DNA from: Pedobacter sp.
GTDB lineage: Bacteria; Bacteroidota; Bacteroidia; Sphingobacteriales; Sphingobacteriaceae
Direction: 5' to 3'
Assembly: GCF_031119335.1 (NCBI RefSeq)
Contig: NZ_JAVHXT010000016.1
Location: 10,639-74,638 of the forward strand
DNA length: 64,000 nucleotides
Made by a program: the position numbers and the translations under genes. The notes below the pieces were generated by a model, which saw only the letters and a list, made by a program, of their open reading frames with translations, searched no databases and had not been told where the DNA came from. Of the stretch, positions 42,960 through 52,229 are shown piece after piece. Position 1 is the stretch's first letter. The number at the start of each line of letters is the position of its first letter.

Positions 42960-43262
42960 CTATATAGTATCAATCAAGTTGCCTAATGCTGAAATGGTTT
43001 CTTCGTTGCGCTTGTAGTAAGTCCACTGCCCTATTCTGGTTGCCGAAACTAAGCCAACACGATGCAATACCGCCAGATATTCGGAAATGGTAGATTGCGT
43101 TAGTCCCGATTTTTTGTGGATATGACCTACACAAACGCCAACATCCACATCTTTACAAGCGGGTGTGTAGTCTATAAAATGTTGCTCAGGATCTTTCAAC
43201 CATGTTAAAATCTGTAACCTATTCTTATTTCCTAGTGCTTTAAATACTTCCACTTGATTCAT
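42960..43262 (-). CDS. ArsR-family winged-helix regulator
   Basis: A 100-residue regulator. The winged helix covers MNQVEVFKALGNKNRLQILTWL, GLTQSTISEYLAVLHRVGLV and IGQWTYYKRNEE. Two cysteines, in TPACKDVDVGVCVGH before the recognition helix, could bind a metal or sense redox, although this does not match the classical CxC motif of ArsR. The start at 43262 is preferred; the longer frame to 43367 overlaps the opposite gene start. It is the first gene of an operon with a flavin oxidoreductase. Confidence 0.87.
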   Translation of the reverse strand: MNQVEVFKALGNKNRLQILTWLKDPEQHFIDYTPACKDVDVGVCVGHIHKKSGLTQSTISEYLAVLHRVGLVSATRIGQWTYYKRNEETISALGNLIDTI

Positions 43263-43352
43263 TACCACAAATATATATCGATAATTCCCGATATACCTAT
43301 AATAAATTGAGAGATGACATAAACGTGTTTTACCGTCATAAATTAAAAACGC

Positions 43353-43360
43353 TATTTTTG
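43353..43360 (+). promoter_or_regulatory. Predicted -7 promoter element of the two-component operon
   Basis: TATTTTTG matches TAnnTTTG and ends five bases before the ATG at 43366, giving a nearly leaderless transcript. Confidence 0.5.
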
Positions 43361-43365
43361 AAACC

Positions 43366-44043
43366 ATGTATAAAATAGGATTAGCGGAAGACGATCATAA
43401 AATAGCCAGCCTTATCAAAAATGGCTTAGAAGAAAACGGTTATGAAGTGGAGATGGTAAGTGATGGTGCACAGGCTCTGCAAGTATTTGGCAAAGGCAAC
43501 TATCAAATGTACATTTTAGATGTAATGATGCCCGAAATTACGGGAATTGAAGTTTGCAGAACGCTACGTAAAAACAACGACCACACCCCTATTTTAATGT
43601 TAACAGCCCTAGGTACCATAGATGATAAGGTGAATGGCCTAGAAGCAGGTGCTGATGATTATTTGATCAAACCCTTTCACTTTAGAGAATTACTGGCACG
43701 TATAGAAGCGATGTTACGCCGGCAAAACCTCAATACTACAAGCGTAAATAAACAACTACAATTTGAGGATGTGATATTGGATATCCAAAGCAAGGAAGTA
43801 AAACGTGCTGGCCAGATTATTGAGTTAACTGCCAAGGAATTTCACCTGCTAGAGCTTTTTATGCGCAACCCCAACCGTTTGCTTTCTAGACAATACATTG
43901 CAGAACAAGTTTGGGACGTGAATTTTGATACAGGAACTAACGTGGTTGATGTTTATATCAATTTCCTACGTAATAAATTGGAAAAAGGCTTCGACAGAAA
44001 GTTGATCCATACTAAAATTGGGATGGGTTACATTTTTAAATAA
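43366..44043 (+). CDS. OmpR-family response regulator
   Basis: A 225-residue regulator. The receiver domain has acidic residues EDD near residue 7-9, phospho-acceptor D in MYILDVMMPEITG near residue 53, T in LMLTALG and K in DYLIKPF near residue 103. The C-terminal OmpR/PhoB winged helix covers residues about 130-225 with ELTAKEFHLLELFMRNP and GTNVVDVYINFLRNKLE. It precedes the histidine kinase by five bases. CusR-type regulators of metal efflux share this architecture, and an efflux operon follows, but the link is inference. Confidence 0.93.
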   Translation: MYKIGLAEDDHKIASLIKNGLEENGYEVEMVSDGAQALQVFGKGNYQMYILDVMMPEITGIEVCRTLRKNNDHTPILMLTALGTIDDKVNGLEAGADDYLIKPFHFRELLARIEAMLRRQNLNTTSVNKQLQFEDVILDIQSKEVKRAGQIIELTAKEFHLLELFMRNPNRLLSRQYIAEQVWDVNFDTGTNVVDVYINFLRNKLEKGFDRKLIHTKIGMGYIFK

Positions 44044-44048
44044 AACTG

Positions 44049-45413
44049 ATGAAAATTAAAGACCGATTAGCCTTATATTTTACGTTAGTGAGTACCACGG
44101 TACTTTTGGCTGTGCTATTTGCGGTTTATTTCATTTTCGTTAAATTCTTGGAAAGCGATTTCTACGATCGTTTAAATGATAGAGCTTTTATTAACGCTAA
44201 ACTTTATCTAGAAGCAGATGAGATCTCGGCAGATTCGCTCCGAAGAGTAAAAACAGAATATTTGGAAACTTTAAATGGCGAGGTTGTTCGTATTTACGAT
44301 GAAAAGAACAAGGCGAGTTTCATTAAGGACAACCAGCAGTTTTGGACCAACGATTTAATTAATCGAGTACGTAAGGCGAAGAAAATACGTATCAAGGAAG
44401 GTCTGCGGCAAACCGTTGGTATTTTCTACAAAGATAATCAAGGTGATTTTGTGATCCTCGCCTCTGCCATAGACCAAAGTAGCTATTCTCGTATCGATAA
44501 ATTGAGAAACAGCATGATTTTGACTTTCATTATCATCACCGCTGGTTTGCTACTTTCTTCGAGATGGATTGCCAAACGTATCTTAAAACCATTAGATGTG
44601 TTTATTGGGGAAGTAAAAAAGATTAAATCGAGCAACTTAGATTTTAGAGTTCAAGAAACCAAAAACAAGGACGAGATTAACCTCTTGGCTCAAAACTTTA
44701 ACCAGTTAATGGACCACTTGGAACAAGCTTTCATTTTACAAAAGACGTTTGTAGCCAATGCTTCTCACGAATTGAGAACACCAATTACCAGTTTACTGAT
44801 GGAAGCCGAGATTGCGCTCAGCCAGCCAAGAAACGCTGAGGATTACCAAAAAGCACTGCTTTCTGTAATTGAAGATGCAGATAAAATGAACGCAACTATT
44901 AACAGCTTAATGAGCTTGGCACAGGCAGATCTGGAATTGGGCAATCTACAAACAGAACGGTTCAGGATAGATGAACTACTTTGGAATATACAAACACATT
45001 GGAACAAAAAGAATAATGGTAGAGCGCAACTGAACATAGATTTACAAAACCTCCCTACCGATGGCGAACAATTAACCCTAGTATTCAACAAATCTTTATT
45101 AGAAATTGCATTGAACAATATTATCGGCAATGCTTTTAAGTTTTCGAACCAAAAGGATGTTTATTGTGCTTTAAGTACAGATAGCCAGTATGTTGAAATC
45201 ACCATTCAAGATCAAGGGCCTGGCATTTCAGCAGAAACTGGAAATCGTATTTACGAACCATTCTATAGTGCTGCCAAAGATAATAACCTTAAAGGAAATG
45301 GCATGGGCTTGTACATGGCACACAAGATTATCACTTTGGCCAAAGGCGAGTTGAGTTTTACATCTAGAGATCAAGGAACTACCTTTTACGTTAGGTTTTT
45401 ACATAGCTTTTGA
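44049..45413 (+). CDS. Sensor histidine kinase with HAMP domain
   Basis: A 454-residue kinase. Two membrane helices (residues about 8-30 and 155-175) flank a periplasmic sensor of about 120 residues, followed by HAMP (RWIAKRILKPLDVFIGEVKKI). The phospho-acceptor helix holds NASHELRTPITSLL, and the ATPase domain has N-box ALNNIIGNAFKFS, then DQGPGIS and NLKGNGMGLYMAHKI. It pairs with the preceding regulator. The periplasmic part has no obvious cysteine or histidine cluster for metal, so the signal is open. Confidence 0.92.
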   Translation: MKIKDRLALYFTLVSTTVLLAVLFAVYFIFVKFLESDFYDRLNDRAFINAKLYLEADEISADSLRRVKTEYLETLNGEVVRIYDEKNKASFIKDNQQFWTNDLINRVRKAKKIRIKEGLRQTVGIFYKDNQGDFVILASAIDQSSYSRIDKLRNSMILTFIIITAGLLLSSRWIAKRILKPLDVFIGEVKKIKSSNLDFRVQETKNKDEINLLAQNFNQLMDHLEQAFILQKTFVANASHELRTPITSLLMEAEIALSQPRNAEDYQKALLSVIEDADKMNATINSLMSLAQADLELGNLQTERFRIDELLWNIQTHWNKKNNGRAQLNIDLQNLPTDGEQLTLVFNKSLLEIALNNIIGNAFKFSNQKDVYCALSTDSQYVEITIQDQGPGISAETGNRIYEPFYSAAKDNNLKGNGMGLYMAHKIITLAKGELSFTSRDQGTTFYVRFLHSF

Positions 45414-45466
45414 GAAACTTAATACGTTAAACAATGCGTAACTATGGCGTTAAGTTTAGACAATTT

Positions 45467-45534
45467 GTCATTTAGAGCGCAGCGAAGGATCTATTTAAAA
45501 TCTTATAAGTAGATGTCTCGAAACTCGACATGAC
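45467..45534. repeat. CGTCATTTCGA...GAGAAATCT family, inverted pair
   Basis: GTCATTTAGAGCGCAGCGAA then GGATCT (45467-45492), and on the other strand AGATGTCTCGAAACTCGACATGAC (45511-45534), form one inverted copy. It lies in the 243-base gap between the kinase gene and the hibernation factor gene. Confidence 0.65.
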
Positions 45535-45656
45535 ACGCCAACCGAGATGATGGATAACATAATTAACTTAACCATAACGAATTTAAGAAATCCTTCGCTA
45601 TGTAAAAACAAGGCTATTCATTATTTGTTAATTTAATACACTTAAAATACCTAAAT

Positions 45657-45971
45657 ATGAATATTCAATTAAATGCCGATAAGAATTTAACTATTCACCA
45701 ACCTTACGAAACGCAAATTAAAGCGCAACTAACAAGAGATTTAGACAGATATAGCAGTCATATTTCTCGGATAGACGTACATTTATCTGATGAAAATGGC
45801 AGTAAAGACGGTTTAAACGACAAAAGATGTTTAATAGAAGCAAAAATAGAGGGTAAACCTTCAATCGTAGCCAGCGACTTAGGCAACACTTATGATCTTG
45901 CTTTAAAAAGTGCCACAGAGAAAATCAAAAATGCATTGAATACTACTGTTAGTAAAATGCAGGCTAAATAA
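45657..45971 (+). CDS. HPF/RaiA-like ribosome-associated protein
   Basis: A 104-residue protein of the sigma-54 modulation/ribosome hibernation family. It has the beta-alpha-beta-beta-beta-alpha pattern: INADKNLTIHQPYETQIKAQLTRDLDRYSSHISRIDVHLSDENG, then RCLIEAKIEGKPSIVASDLGNTYDLALKSATEKIKNAL. It probably binds the decoding site in stationary phase. It lacks the long-form C-terminal dimerisation domain. It lies between a two-component system and a metal efflux operon without obvious functional link and ends at its own terminator. Confidence 0.85.
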   Translation: MNIQLNADKNLTIHQPYETQIKAQLTRDLDRYSSHISRIDVHLSDENGSKDGLNDKRCLIEAKIEGKPSIVASDLGNTYDLALKSATEKIKNALNTTVSKMQAK

Positions 45972-45994
45972 GCATATCTTAAATATTGAAAAAG

Positions 45995-46026
45995 AAATCC
46001 GATTGTAAATCAACAGTCGGATTTTT
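45995..46026 (+). terminator. Terminator of the HPF-like gene
   Basis: AAATCCGATTG pairs with CAGTCGGATTT (one G-T pair) and is followed by TTTTTT. It lies about 24 bases past the stop. Confidence 0.85.
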
Positions 46027-46057
46027 TGTTTAGCACTAAACATTTCAAAAATACTAA

Positions 46058-46138
46058 TCTCTCCCTTGGGGAGAGATGCCGAAGACAGAGAGGGGCAACA
46101 AACCTCACCCTAACCCTCTTCTTGAAAATGAGAGGGAA
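46058..46138. repeat. CCCTAACCCTC-type hairpin repeat
   Basis: CTCTCCCTTGGGGAGAG and CCCTAACCCTCTTC with GAGAGGG form short hairpins of the family also found at 24638-24724, 54531-54641 and 63081-63166. Confidence 0.7.
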
Positions 46139-46184
46139 TTTTACACTGCTAAACCATTTTAATCGCTTTTTAATTTCGATTTAA

Positions 46185-46214
46185 TTTGCGTTTAATTCCG
46201 TCAAAATAGCTTTG
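46185..46214 (+). promoter_or_regulatory. Predicted promoter of the second RND operon
   Basis: TTTG (46185-46188), 18 bases, then TAGCTTTG (46207-46214): both elements of the Bacteroidota promoter are present with good spacing. The ATG at 46221 is seven bases past the last G, so the transcript should have almost no leader. Confidence 0.7.
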
Positions 46215-46220
46215 GCAACA

Positions 46221-47480
46221 ATGAAAATCAAGTTATTATTCATCTGTTGCACTTTTGGGCTTGCACAAGCCTCTATAGCTCAAGACACCCTAAAATTAAG
46301 TATAACGGAAGCCGAAAAGCTTTTTGTAATCAACAATTATCAACTTTTGTTAGCAAAATATGAAATTGAACAGGCAAAGGCCGATGTGATTACGGCGAAA
46401 TTGTTCGACAATCCAGAAATTACTCACGAAAATCTATTGTACAATCATGAAACCAAGCGATTTCTAGAAACTTCTTACGCAACTGGGCAGTTTAATACGC
46501 AAGTGTCACAGCTTTTTAAGTTGGCTGGTAAGCGTAACAAAAGCATACAGTTGGCAAATACTGCAGTAAAGCTAGAAGAATTTGAGTATTTCGATTTGAT
46601 GCGCACACTGCGGTACCAATTACGTAGTACCTTCTTCAAGTTACATACAGCACAGCAATCGGCAAAAATTTACGGCAGTCAGGGTAAAGCTTTAGAACAA
46701 TTGCTTAAAGCATCTGATAAGCAGTTAAGTTTAGGCAATATCGCCAATAAGGATATCATTCGTATCAAATCGTTGCTATATAGTTTGCAGGCAGAATATC
46801 ATCAAATCAATACAGAAATAGACGAACTTTCTGCCGAGCTTAAACTACTTACACAAGTAAATTCAAATACGATAATTGAAACTGTAGTTATTGATGAACA
46901 ACAAGCAAAACCATCACCATTAGCTTATACTTTATTGTTAGATTCTGCAAAAACTAACCGGATAGATTTAAAATCGGCACAAACTGCAATCACCTATGCA
47001 CAGCAGAACCTTAAATTACAAAAGGCAAACGCCATTCCAGATGTGCAGCTTTCACTGGTTTACGATTTGAAAGGAAGTTATCCAGAAAAATATACAGGAA
47101 TTGGAATTAGCATTCCTATTCCACTTTTTAACAGAAACCAAGGAGAGATTAAAAAGGCGAAGATAGCGATAGAAGCTCAACAGACTGTTTACAATCAGGT
47201 AGAAAATACGCTATCAAACGAAGTTTTTAAAGCTCTTCAAAATATTCAGCGTATCGAAAGCCTATTCGCAGGTAGAGATCAAGAATTTAACCAAGATTAT
47301 CAGAAACTGATAGACGAAGTGACCAATAACTTTGCTAAACGAAACATTAGTCTGTTAGAGTTCCTTGATTTTTACGAATCGTACAAGGAAAGTGTTCTGC
47401 AGTTCAATCAGCTGCAATACGAGCGTATCAACGCTAAAGAAGAAATCAATTTTGTTACCGGAACCAGCATATTCAAATAA
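46221..47480 (+). CDS. TolC-like outer-membrane efflux protein (CzcC type)
   Basis: About 419 residues with a signal peptide ending SIAQ. Two TolC/OEP repeats are visible as long helices with strands: LSITEAEKLFVINNYQLLLAKYEI, then LKSAQTAITYAQQNLKLQKANAIPDVQLSLVYDLKGSYPEKYTGIGISIPIPLFNRNQGEIKKA. This forms the channel of a tripartite efflux pump. The ATG at 46221 is chosen over the TTG at 46212 because a promoter element overlaps the latter. It is three bases from the adaptor gene. Confidence 0.88.
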   Translation: MKIKLLFICCTFGLAQASIAQDTLKLSITEAEKLFVINNYQLLLAKYEIEQAKADVITAKLFDNPEITHENLLYNHETKRFLETSYATGQFNTQVSQLFKLAGKRNKSIQLANTAVKLEEFEYFDLMRTLRYQLRSTFFKLHTAQQSAKIYGSQGKALEQLLKASDKQLSLGNIANKDIIRIKSLLYSLQAEYHQINTEIDELSAELKLLTQVNSNTIIETVVIDEQQAKPSPLAYTLLLDSAKTNRIDLKSAQTAITYAQQNLKLQKANAIPDVQLSLVYDLKGSYPEKYTGIGISIPIPLFNRNQGEIKKAKIAIEAQQTVYNQVENTLSNEVFKALQNIQRIESLFAGRDQEFNQDYQKLIDEVTNNFAKRNISLLEFLDFYESYKESVLQFNQLQYERINAKEEINFVTGTSIFK

Positions 47481-47483
47481 AGC

Positions 47484-48578
47484 ATGTCTTATTTTTCATC
47501 ATTAAAAAATTCAATTTTCACTCTTGTCTTATTGGCTATCATTTCCCAAAGTTGCACAACAACTAACACAACTGTTAAGGATGATAAATTTGAAGTCACA
47601 GATTCGCTCATCAGTAATCTATTGATCGATACGGTGCAGTCGCCAAATAACCGCATGGATCTAAATTTTTCGGCAAAGATTACCGCAAATGACGACCTAC
47701 AAGCTTCCATTTACCCAATGGTAAGTGGTATTGTAGGCGCAGTAAATGTAAAAATTGGCGATAAAGTAAATAAAGGACAATTACTAGCTACTGTAAGCAG
47801 TGCCGAAATGGCTGGTTTCGATAAAGAAGTAATTAGCGCCGAAGCAGAGTTGAAAATTGCAGAACGAGCACTGAAACAAACAGAAGAACTATATAATAGC
47901 GGATTAAGTTCTGCAAAGGAACTTGAAGAAGTTAGAAACGATTTGGTCATTAAAAAGGCTGAACTACAACGTGCAAAAACTACTTTGAGGCTGAATGGCG
48001 GCAACGCCAAAGGGAATTACAACCTCATTTCACCCATTGCTGGCTTTATTATTGAAAAGAATGTAAATAGCTATATGCAATTACGTCCCGACAACGAAGA
48101 TGCCTTATTTAAAGTGGCAGATTTATCAAATGTTTGGGCAGTCATCAACATTTACGAATCGGAGTTTGCAATGCTGAAAGAAGGCGATGAAGTAGAAGTA
48201 TCTGTATTGTCTTATCCTGAAAAACCATACAAAGGCAAAATTGAACGCATTTACAATACAATTGATAATGAAAGTAGGGTAATTAATGCAAGGGTAAGCA
48301 TTTCCAACAAAGATTTAAGCTTAAAACCAGGCATGATGGCGACCGTGAAAGTAGCTGCAAAATCAGATATCAATTTACCTTCAATCAATCCTAAAGCGGT
48401 GATATTCGATGAGAATAAGAACTATGTGCTGGTGTTAGATCCAAAGGAAAAAATACGAGTACAAGAGATAGAGATTGGTCGTAAAACCAGCAATCGCACG
48501 TATGTGAGTAAAGGTTTAAACGCTGGAGATAAGGTCGTGGCATCTAAACAGGTGTTTCTTTTCGAGAGTTTGAAGTAA
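47484..48578 (+). CDS. RND efflux periplasmic adaptor lipoprotein
   Basis: A 364-residue lipoprotein (lipobox SQSC). It has the adaptor layout: first lipoyl half YPMVSGIVGAVNVKIGDKVNKGQLLATV near residue 85, a helical hairpin (residues about 110-165), second half NLISPIAGFIIEKNVNSYMQL, then beta-barrel VWAVINIYESEFAMLKEGDEVEV. It follows the channel gene by three bases and precedes the pump by 131 bases of repeat DNA, so the pump may be expressed partly independently. Confidence 0.88.
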   Translation: MSYFSSLKNSIFTLVLLAIISQSCTTTNTTVKDDKFEVTDSLISNLLIDTVQSPNNRMDLNFSAKITANDDLQASIYPMVSGIVGAVNVKIGDKVNKGQLLATVSSAEMAGFDKEVISAEAELKIAERALKQTEELYNSGLSSAKELEEVRNDLVIKKAELQRAKTTLRLNGGNAKGNYNLISPIAGFIIEKNVNSYMQLRPDNEDALFKVADLSNVWAVINIYESEFAMLKEGDEVEVSVLSYPEKPYKGKIERIYNTIDNESRVINARVSISNKDLSLKPGMMATVKVAAKSDINLPSINPKAVIFDENKNYVLVLDPKEKIRVQEIEIGRKTSNRTYVSKGLNAGDKVVASKQVFLFESLK

Positions 48579-48589
48579 TTTCCATATGC

Positions 48590-48691
48590 CGTCATTTCGA
48601 CGAAGTATGAGGAGAACTGAAAGAAAGCAACGCTAAATCTGTTAGTTAGTAGTCCTTAGCTTAGAGATCTCTCACCTGCGTTCGAGATGAC
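48590..48691. repeat. CGTCATTTCGA...GAGATCT family, inverted pair inside an operon
   Basis: CGTCATTTCGACGAAGTATG begins at 48590 and AGATCTCTCACCTGCGTTCG, then AGATGACG, ends at 48691, forming an imperfect palindrome about 100 bases long between the adaptor and pump genes. In an RNA it could be processed or terminate partially. Confidence 0.75.
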
Positions 48692-48709
48692 GAACAAGTA
48701 AAAAACAAC

Positions 48710-51700
48710 ATGAATAAATTCATCAAAACCATTATCGGGTTTTCTTTAAAGAATAAATATTTCATCTTTTTTACCACCTTTCTATTGGTATTGGCGGGCT
48801 ACTTGAGTTTTAAGAAAACTACTATAGAAGCCTTCCCAGATGTAACCAATACCAACGTTACCATCATTACGCAATGGCCAGGCAGAAGTGCCGAAGAGGT
48901 AGAAAAGTTTGTAACCCGTCCGCTAGAAATAGCAATGAACCCTACAGAAAAAAGAACGAGTATCCGTTCTTCTTCCCTATTCGGGTTGTCTATTGTAAAA
49001 ATAACTTTTGATGACGAGGTAGACTACGCTTTTGCCCGAGTGCAAGTGAACAATCACATCGAAGAAGCAGATTTGCCAGAAGGCATTCAGCCCGAAGTAC
49101 AGCCACCTTATGGTCCAACTGGCGAGATTTTCCGTTATACATTAAGCAGCGACCAAAAATCAGTTAAAGAACTGAAAACCATTCAAGATTGGACGATCCA
49201 AAGGGAACTATTATCAGTTCCTGGCATTGCTGATGTCGTTAGTTTTGGTGGCGAAGTAAAGACTTATCAAATTACGGTTGACCCACAAAAAGCGATACAA
49301 TACAATGTTACTGCTACCGAACTGTTCGAAGCAGTTTCTAAAAGTAACATTAACGTAGGTGGCGATGTGATTGTGCAAGGCGGACAAGCCTACGTAGTGC
49401 GAGGTATCGGTGTACTAAACAACATCGAAGAAATTAACAATGTTGTCGTAGACAATTACAACGGCATCCCCATCTATGTAAAAACCATCGCCGAAGTTAC
49501 CGAAGCTGCCCTACCACGTTTAGGTCAGGTAGGTAGAGATAACGACCCCGATGTGGTGCAAGGCATTGTTGTGATGCGCAAGGGCGAAAATCCAAGTGAA
49601 GTCATCAAAAACTTGAAAATCAAGATTGAAGATATCAACGAAAACATCCTGCCAGACGATGTAAAAATCAAATCGTTTTACGATCGTGAAGATTTGGTAA
49701 ACTTCGCTACACACACCGTAATGGGCAATATGTTCGAAGGTATCTTGTTCGTAACCGTTATCGTATTCCTTTTCATGGCCGATTGGCGAACTACCCTCAT
49801 CGTGTCCATCGTTATTCCTTTGGCATTGTTGTTTGCATTCATTTGTTTGAAAATGAAAGGCATGTCGGCCAATTTATTATCTATGGGTGCCATCGATTTT
49901 GGGATTATTATAGATGGTGCAGTGGTCATGGTAGAAGGGATTTTCGTTGTGCTCGACCAAAAAGCCCGAAAAGTGGGTATGGAAAAGTTCAACAAAATCA
50001 GCAAGTTGGGCTTAATCAAAAAAGCTTGTTTAGAGAATGGTAAAGGAATTTTCTTCGCAAAGCTAATTATCATTACAGGTTTGATGCCTATTTTCACCTT
50101 CGAAAAAGTAGAAGGTAAAATGTTTTCGCCATTGGCATGGACACTGAGTTTTGCCTTATTAGGTGCGTTATTGCTCACCTTTACCTTGGTGCCGGCCATG
50201 GCTAGTATTTTATTAAAGAAGAATGTGAAAGAAAAGCACAATATCTTTCTAGAATTCATCACCAAATACACTTTAAAAGCTTACGATAAGTGCTTCAAAT
50301 TCAAAAAGATTGCATTTTACACTTCTATTGTTGTTTTAATTGTCGGAATTTTTAGTTTCAAGTTCTTAGGTAGTGAATTTTTACCGAATCTTGATGAAGG
50401 TTCTATCTATGTCCGTGCTACTGGACCACTGAGTATTTCCTTAGATGAAACCAAAAAGCTGTCGAACGAGATGCGTAAAATCTTCCTAAGTTTCGAGGAA
50501 GTAAAGCAGGTTTTATCGCAAACAGGTAGACCTAACGATGGAACAGATGCAACTGGTTTTTACAATATGGAGTTCCATGTCGACATCTACCCAAAGAAAG
50601 AATGGAAGCGAAAACAGACCAAAGAGCAGCTGATTGAACGCATGCAGGAGAAACTGAAAGGATTTCCAGGCATTAGCTTAAACTTCTCGCAACCTATTTC
50701 TGACAATGTAGAGGAAGCCGTTTCTGGCGTGAAAGGTTCTATCGTTGTAAAACTCTTTGGAGATAACTTCGAGTTCATCGAGCAAGAAGAAGAGAAAATC
50801 TTCAATATCTTAAAAACAGTAGATGGTATCGAAGACTTAGGAATTTTAAGAAACTTAGGTCAGCCAGAGTTGCAGATAGATTTAAGTCAGCGTAAAATGG
50901 GCTTGTACGGCGTAAGCACAGCCGATGCCAACGCTGTAGTAGAAATGGCCATTGGTGGTAAAGCTGCTACGCAAATCTACGAAGGCGAGAAGAAATTCGA
51001 TCTCATTATCCGTTACCCAGAAGATTTTAGAAATGACGAAACGGCTATTGCTAATTTGCGGGTGCCTACCATTTCGGGTTCAAAAGTGCCATTGGGCGAA
51101 ATTGCCAGAATTAAGAAAATTACTGGTCCAAGTATGATTTACCGCGACAAACATACCCGTTACGGTGCTATTAAATTCTCTATCCGTGGTCGCGATATGG
51201 GAAGTGTAATTGCCGAAGCGCAGCAAAAAGTAAATGCAGAAATTAAGTTACCAAAGCCATACCGTTTAGAATGGGCAGGAGATTTTGAAAATCAGCAGCG
51301 AGCGAGCAAGCAGCTTTCTCAAGCAGTTCCTATTAGTTTATTATTGATTTTCTTTATCCTGTTCATTTTATTCGGAAACGTGAAAGATGCTTTGCTAGTG
51401 CTCAATAATGTTCCGTTTGCAATGATTGGTGGTATTTTAGCACTGCTCGCTACGGGTATTAACTTCAATATTTCTGCGGGTATTGGTTTCATCGCACTGT
51501 TCGGTATTTGCGTGCAGAATGGTGTAATCCTCATCACAAAGTTCAAAAGCAACATTGCAGAGCTAAAGCACCACCCAACTTGGACTTTTGCAGACTCTAT
51601 TAAAGATGGTATTGCTACCAGAATGCGTCCCGTAATTATGACAGCACTAATGGCAGCTATTGGATTGTTACCAGCAGCATTATCTACAGGAATAGGTTCC

Positions 51701-51838
51701 GAAGCTTCCAAACCTTTGGCCGTGGTGGTTATTGGTGGTTTAATTACAAACACACTGTTTAATTTGTTTGTGTATCCAATTGTATTCTATTGGAGTTATA
51801 AGAAAAAAGTGAAACATTTACAGCAAGTGATTGCGTAG
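48710..51838 (+). CDS. Heavy-metal RND efflux pump (CzcA/CusA family)
   Basis: A 1042-residue pump with twelve membrane helices and two large periplasmic loops. The TM4 signature reads IDFGIIIDGAVVMVEG, and the C-terminal helices hold FNISAGIGFIALFGICVQNGVILITK and MRPVIMTALMAAIGLLPAALSTGIGSEASKPL. The second loop has SQPISDNVEEAVSGVKGSIVVKLFGD instead of the QMRFNEL sequence of the fused pump, so the two systems belong to different subgroups and probably handle different metals. It has no TolC domain fused to it. The metal cannot be named from sequence. Confidence 0.9.
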   Translation: MNKFIKTIIGFSLKNKYFIFFTTFLLVLAGYLSFKKTTIEAFPDVTNTNVTIITQWPGRSAEEVEKFVTRPLEIAMNPTEKRTSIRSSSLFGLSIVKITFDDEVDYAFARVQVNNHIEEADLPEGIQPEVQPPYGPTGEIFRYTLSSDQKSVKELKTIQDWTIQRELLSVPGIADVVSFGGEVKTYQITVDPQKAIQYNVTATELFEAVSKSNINVGGDVIVQGGQAYVVRGIGVLNNIEEINNVVVDNYNGIPIYVKTIAEVTEAALPRLGQVGRDNDPDVVQGIVVMRKGENPSEVIKNLKIKIEDINENILPDDVKIKSFYDREDLVNFATHTVMGNMFEGILFVTVIVFLFMADWRTTLIVSIVIPLALLFAFICLKMKGMSANLLSMGAIDFGIIIDGAVVMVEGIFVVLDQKARKVGMEKFNKISKLGLIKKACLENGKGIFFAKLIIITGLMPIFTFEKVEGKMFSPLAWTLSFALLGALLLTFTLVPAMASILLKKNVKEKHNIFLEFITKYTLKAYDKCFKFKKIAFYTSIVVLIVGIFSFKFLGSEFLPNLDEGSIYVRATGPLSISLDETKKLSNEMRKIFLSFEEVKQVLSQTGRPNDGTDATGFYNMEFHVDIYPKKEWKRKQTKEQLIERMQEKLKGFPGISLNFSQPISDNVEEAVSGVKGSIVVKLFGDNFEFIEQEEEKIFNILKTVDGIEDLGILRNLGQPELQIDLSQRKMGLYGVSTADANAVVEMAIGGKAATQIYEGEKKFDLIIRYPEDFRNDETAIANLRVPTISGSKVPLGEIARIKKITGPSMIYRDKHTRYGAIKFSIRGRDMGSVIAEAQQKVNAEIKLPKPYRLEWAGDFENQQRASKQLSQAVPISLLLIFFILFILFGNVKDALLVLNNVPFAMIGGILALLATGINFNISAGIGFIALFGICVQNGVILITKFKSNIAELKHHPTWTFADSIKDGIATRMRPVIMTALMAAIGLLPAALSTGIGSEASKPLAVVVIGGLITNTLFNLFVYPIVFYWSYKKKVKHLQQVIA

Positions 51839-52229
51839 AAAAACTAGACAACTCGGTCGTCATTTCGAACGCACGTGAGAAATCTAAAAATATAATTTTA
51901 AAAATTATGACTGAAAAGCAGGGCTATCATTCCATCGCAAATGGTAGCCCTGCTTTCCGCTTCTGCCGATAAAATCGGCATCCGCTACAATCAGGTTTAA
52001 AACGCAACGCCTGTACTAAAAACTAACTTTGTCAATCTACTATCCTAAGCCTAAAAGATTAACAAAGTTAACCGCCACATCTTCACGTTCTTTGCGAAAC
52101 TTCAAAATCCTTTGCGGTTAATTTAATGCAAAGAGAAAAAGGACTTCGCAAAGTGACGCAAAGACTTGATATAAATCATTAAAAGAAAAAGCTTATAATT
52201 ACCATATTTGTAATACCAAATCAACAATC
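51839..52229. other. Gene-free region with repeat families
   Basis: No gene is seen. A CGTCATTTCGA...GAGAAATCT copy lies at 51858-51885. A perfect 12-bp palindrome AAAGCAGGGCTA/TAGCCCTGCTTT lies at 51915-51956, with the related motif TTCCGCTTCTGCCGATAAAA and ATCAGGTTTAA after it; similar sequences occur at about 56963-57005 and 60298-60372. The palindrome may also terminate the pump transcript. The rest contains scattered TTTGCGGTTAA/CTTTGCG-like units. Confidence 0.6.
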
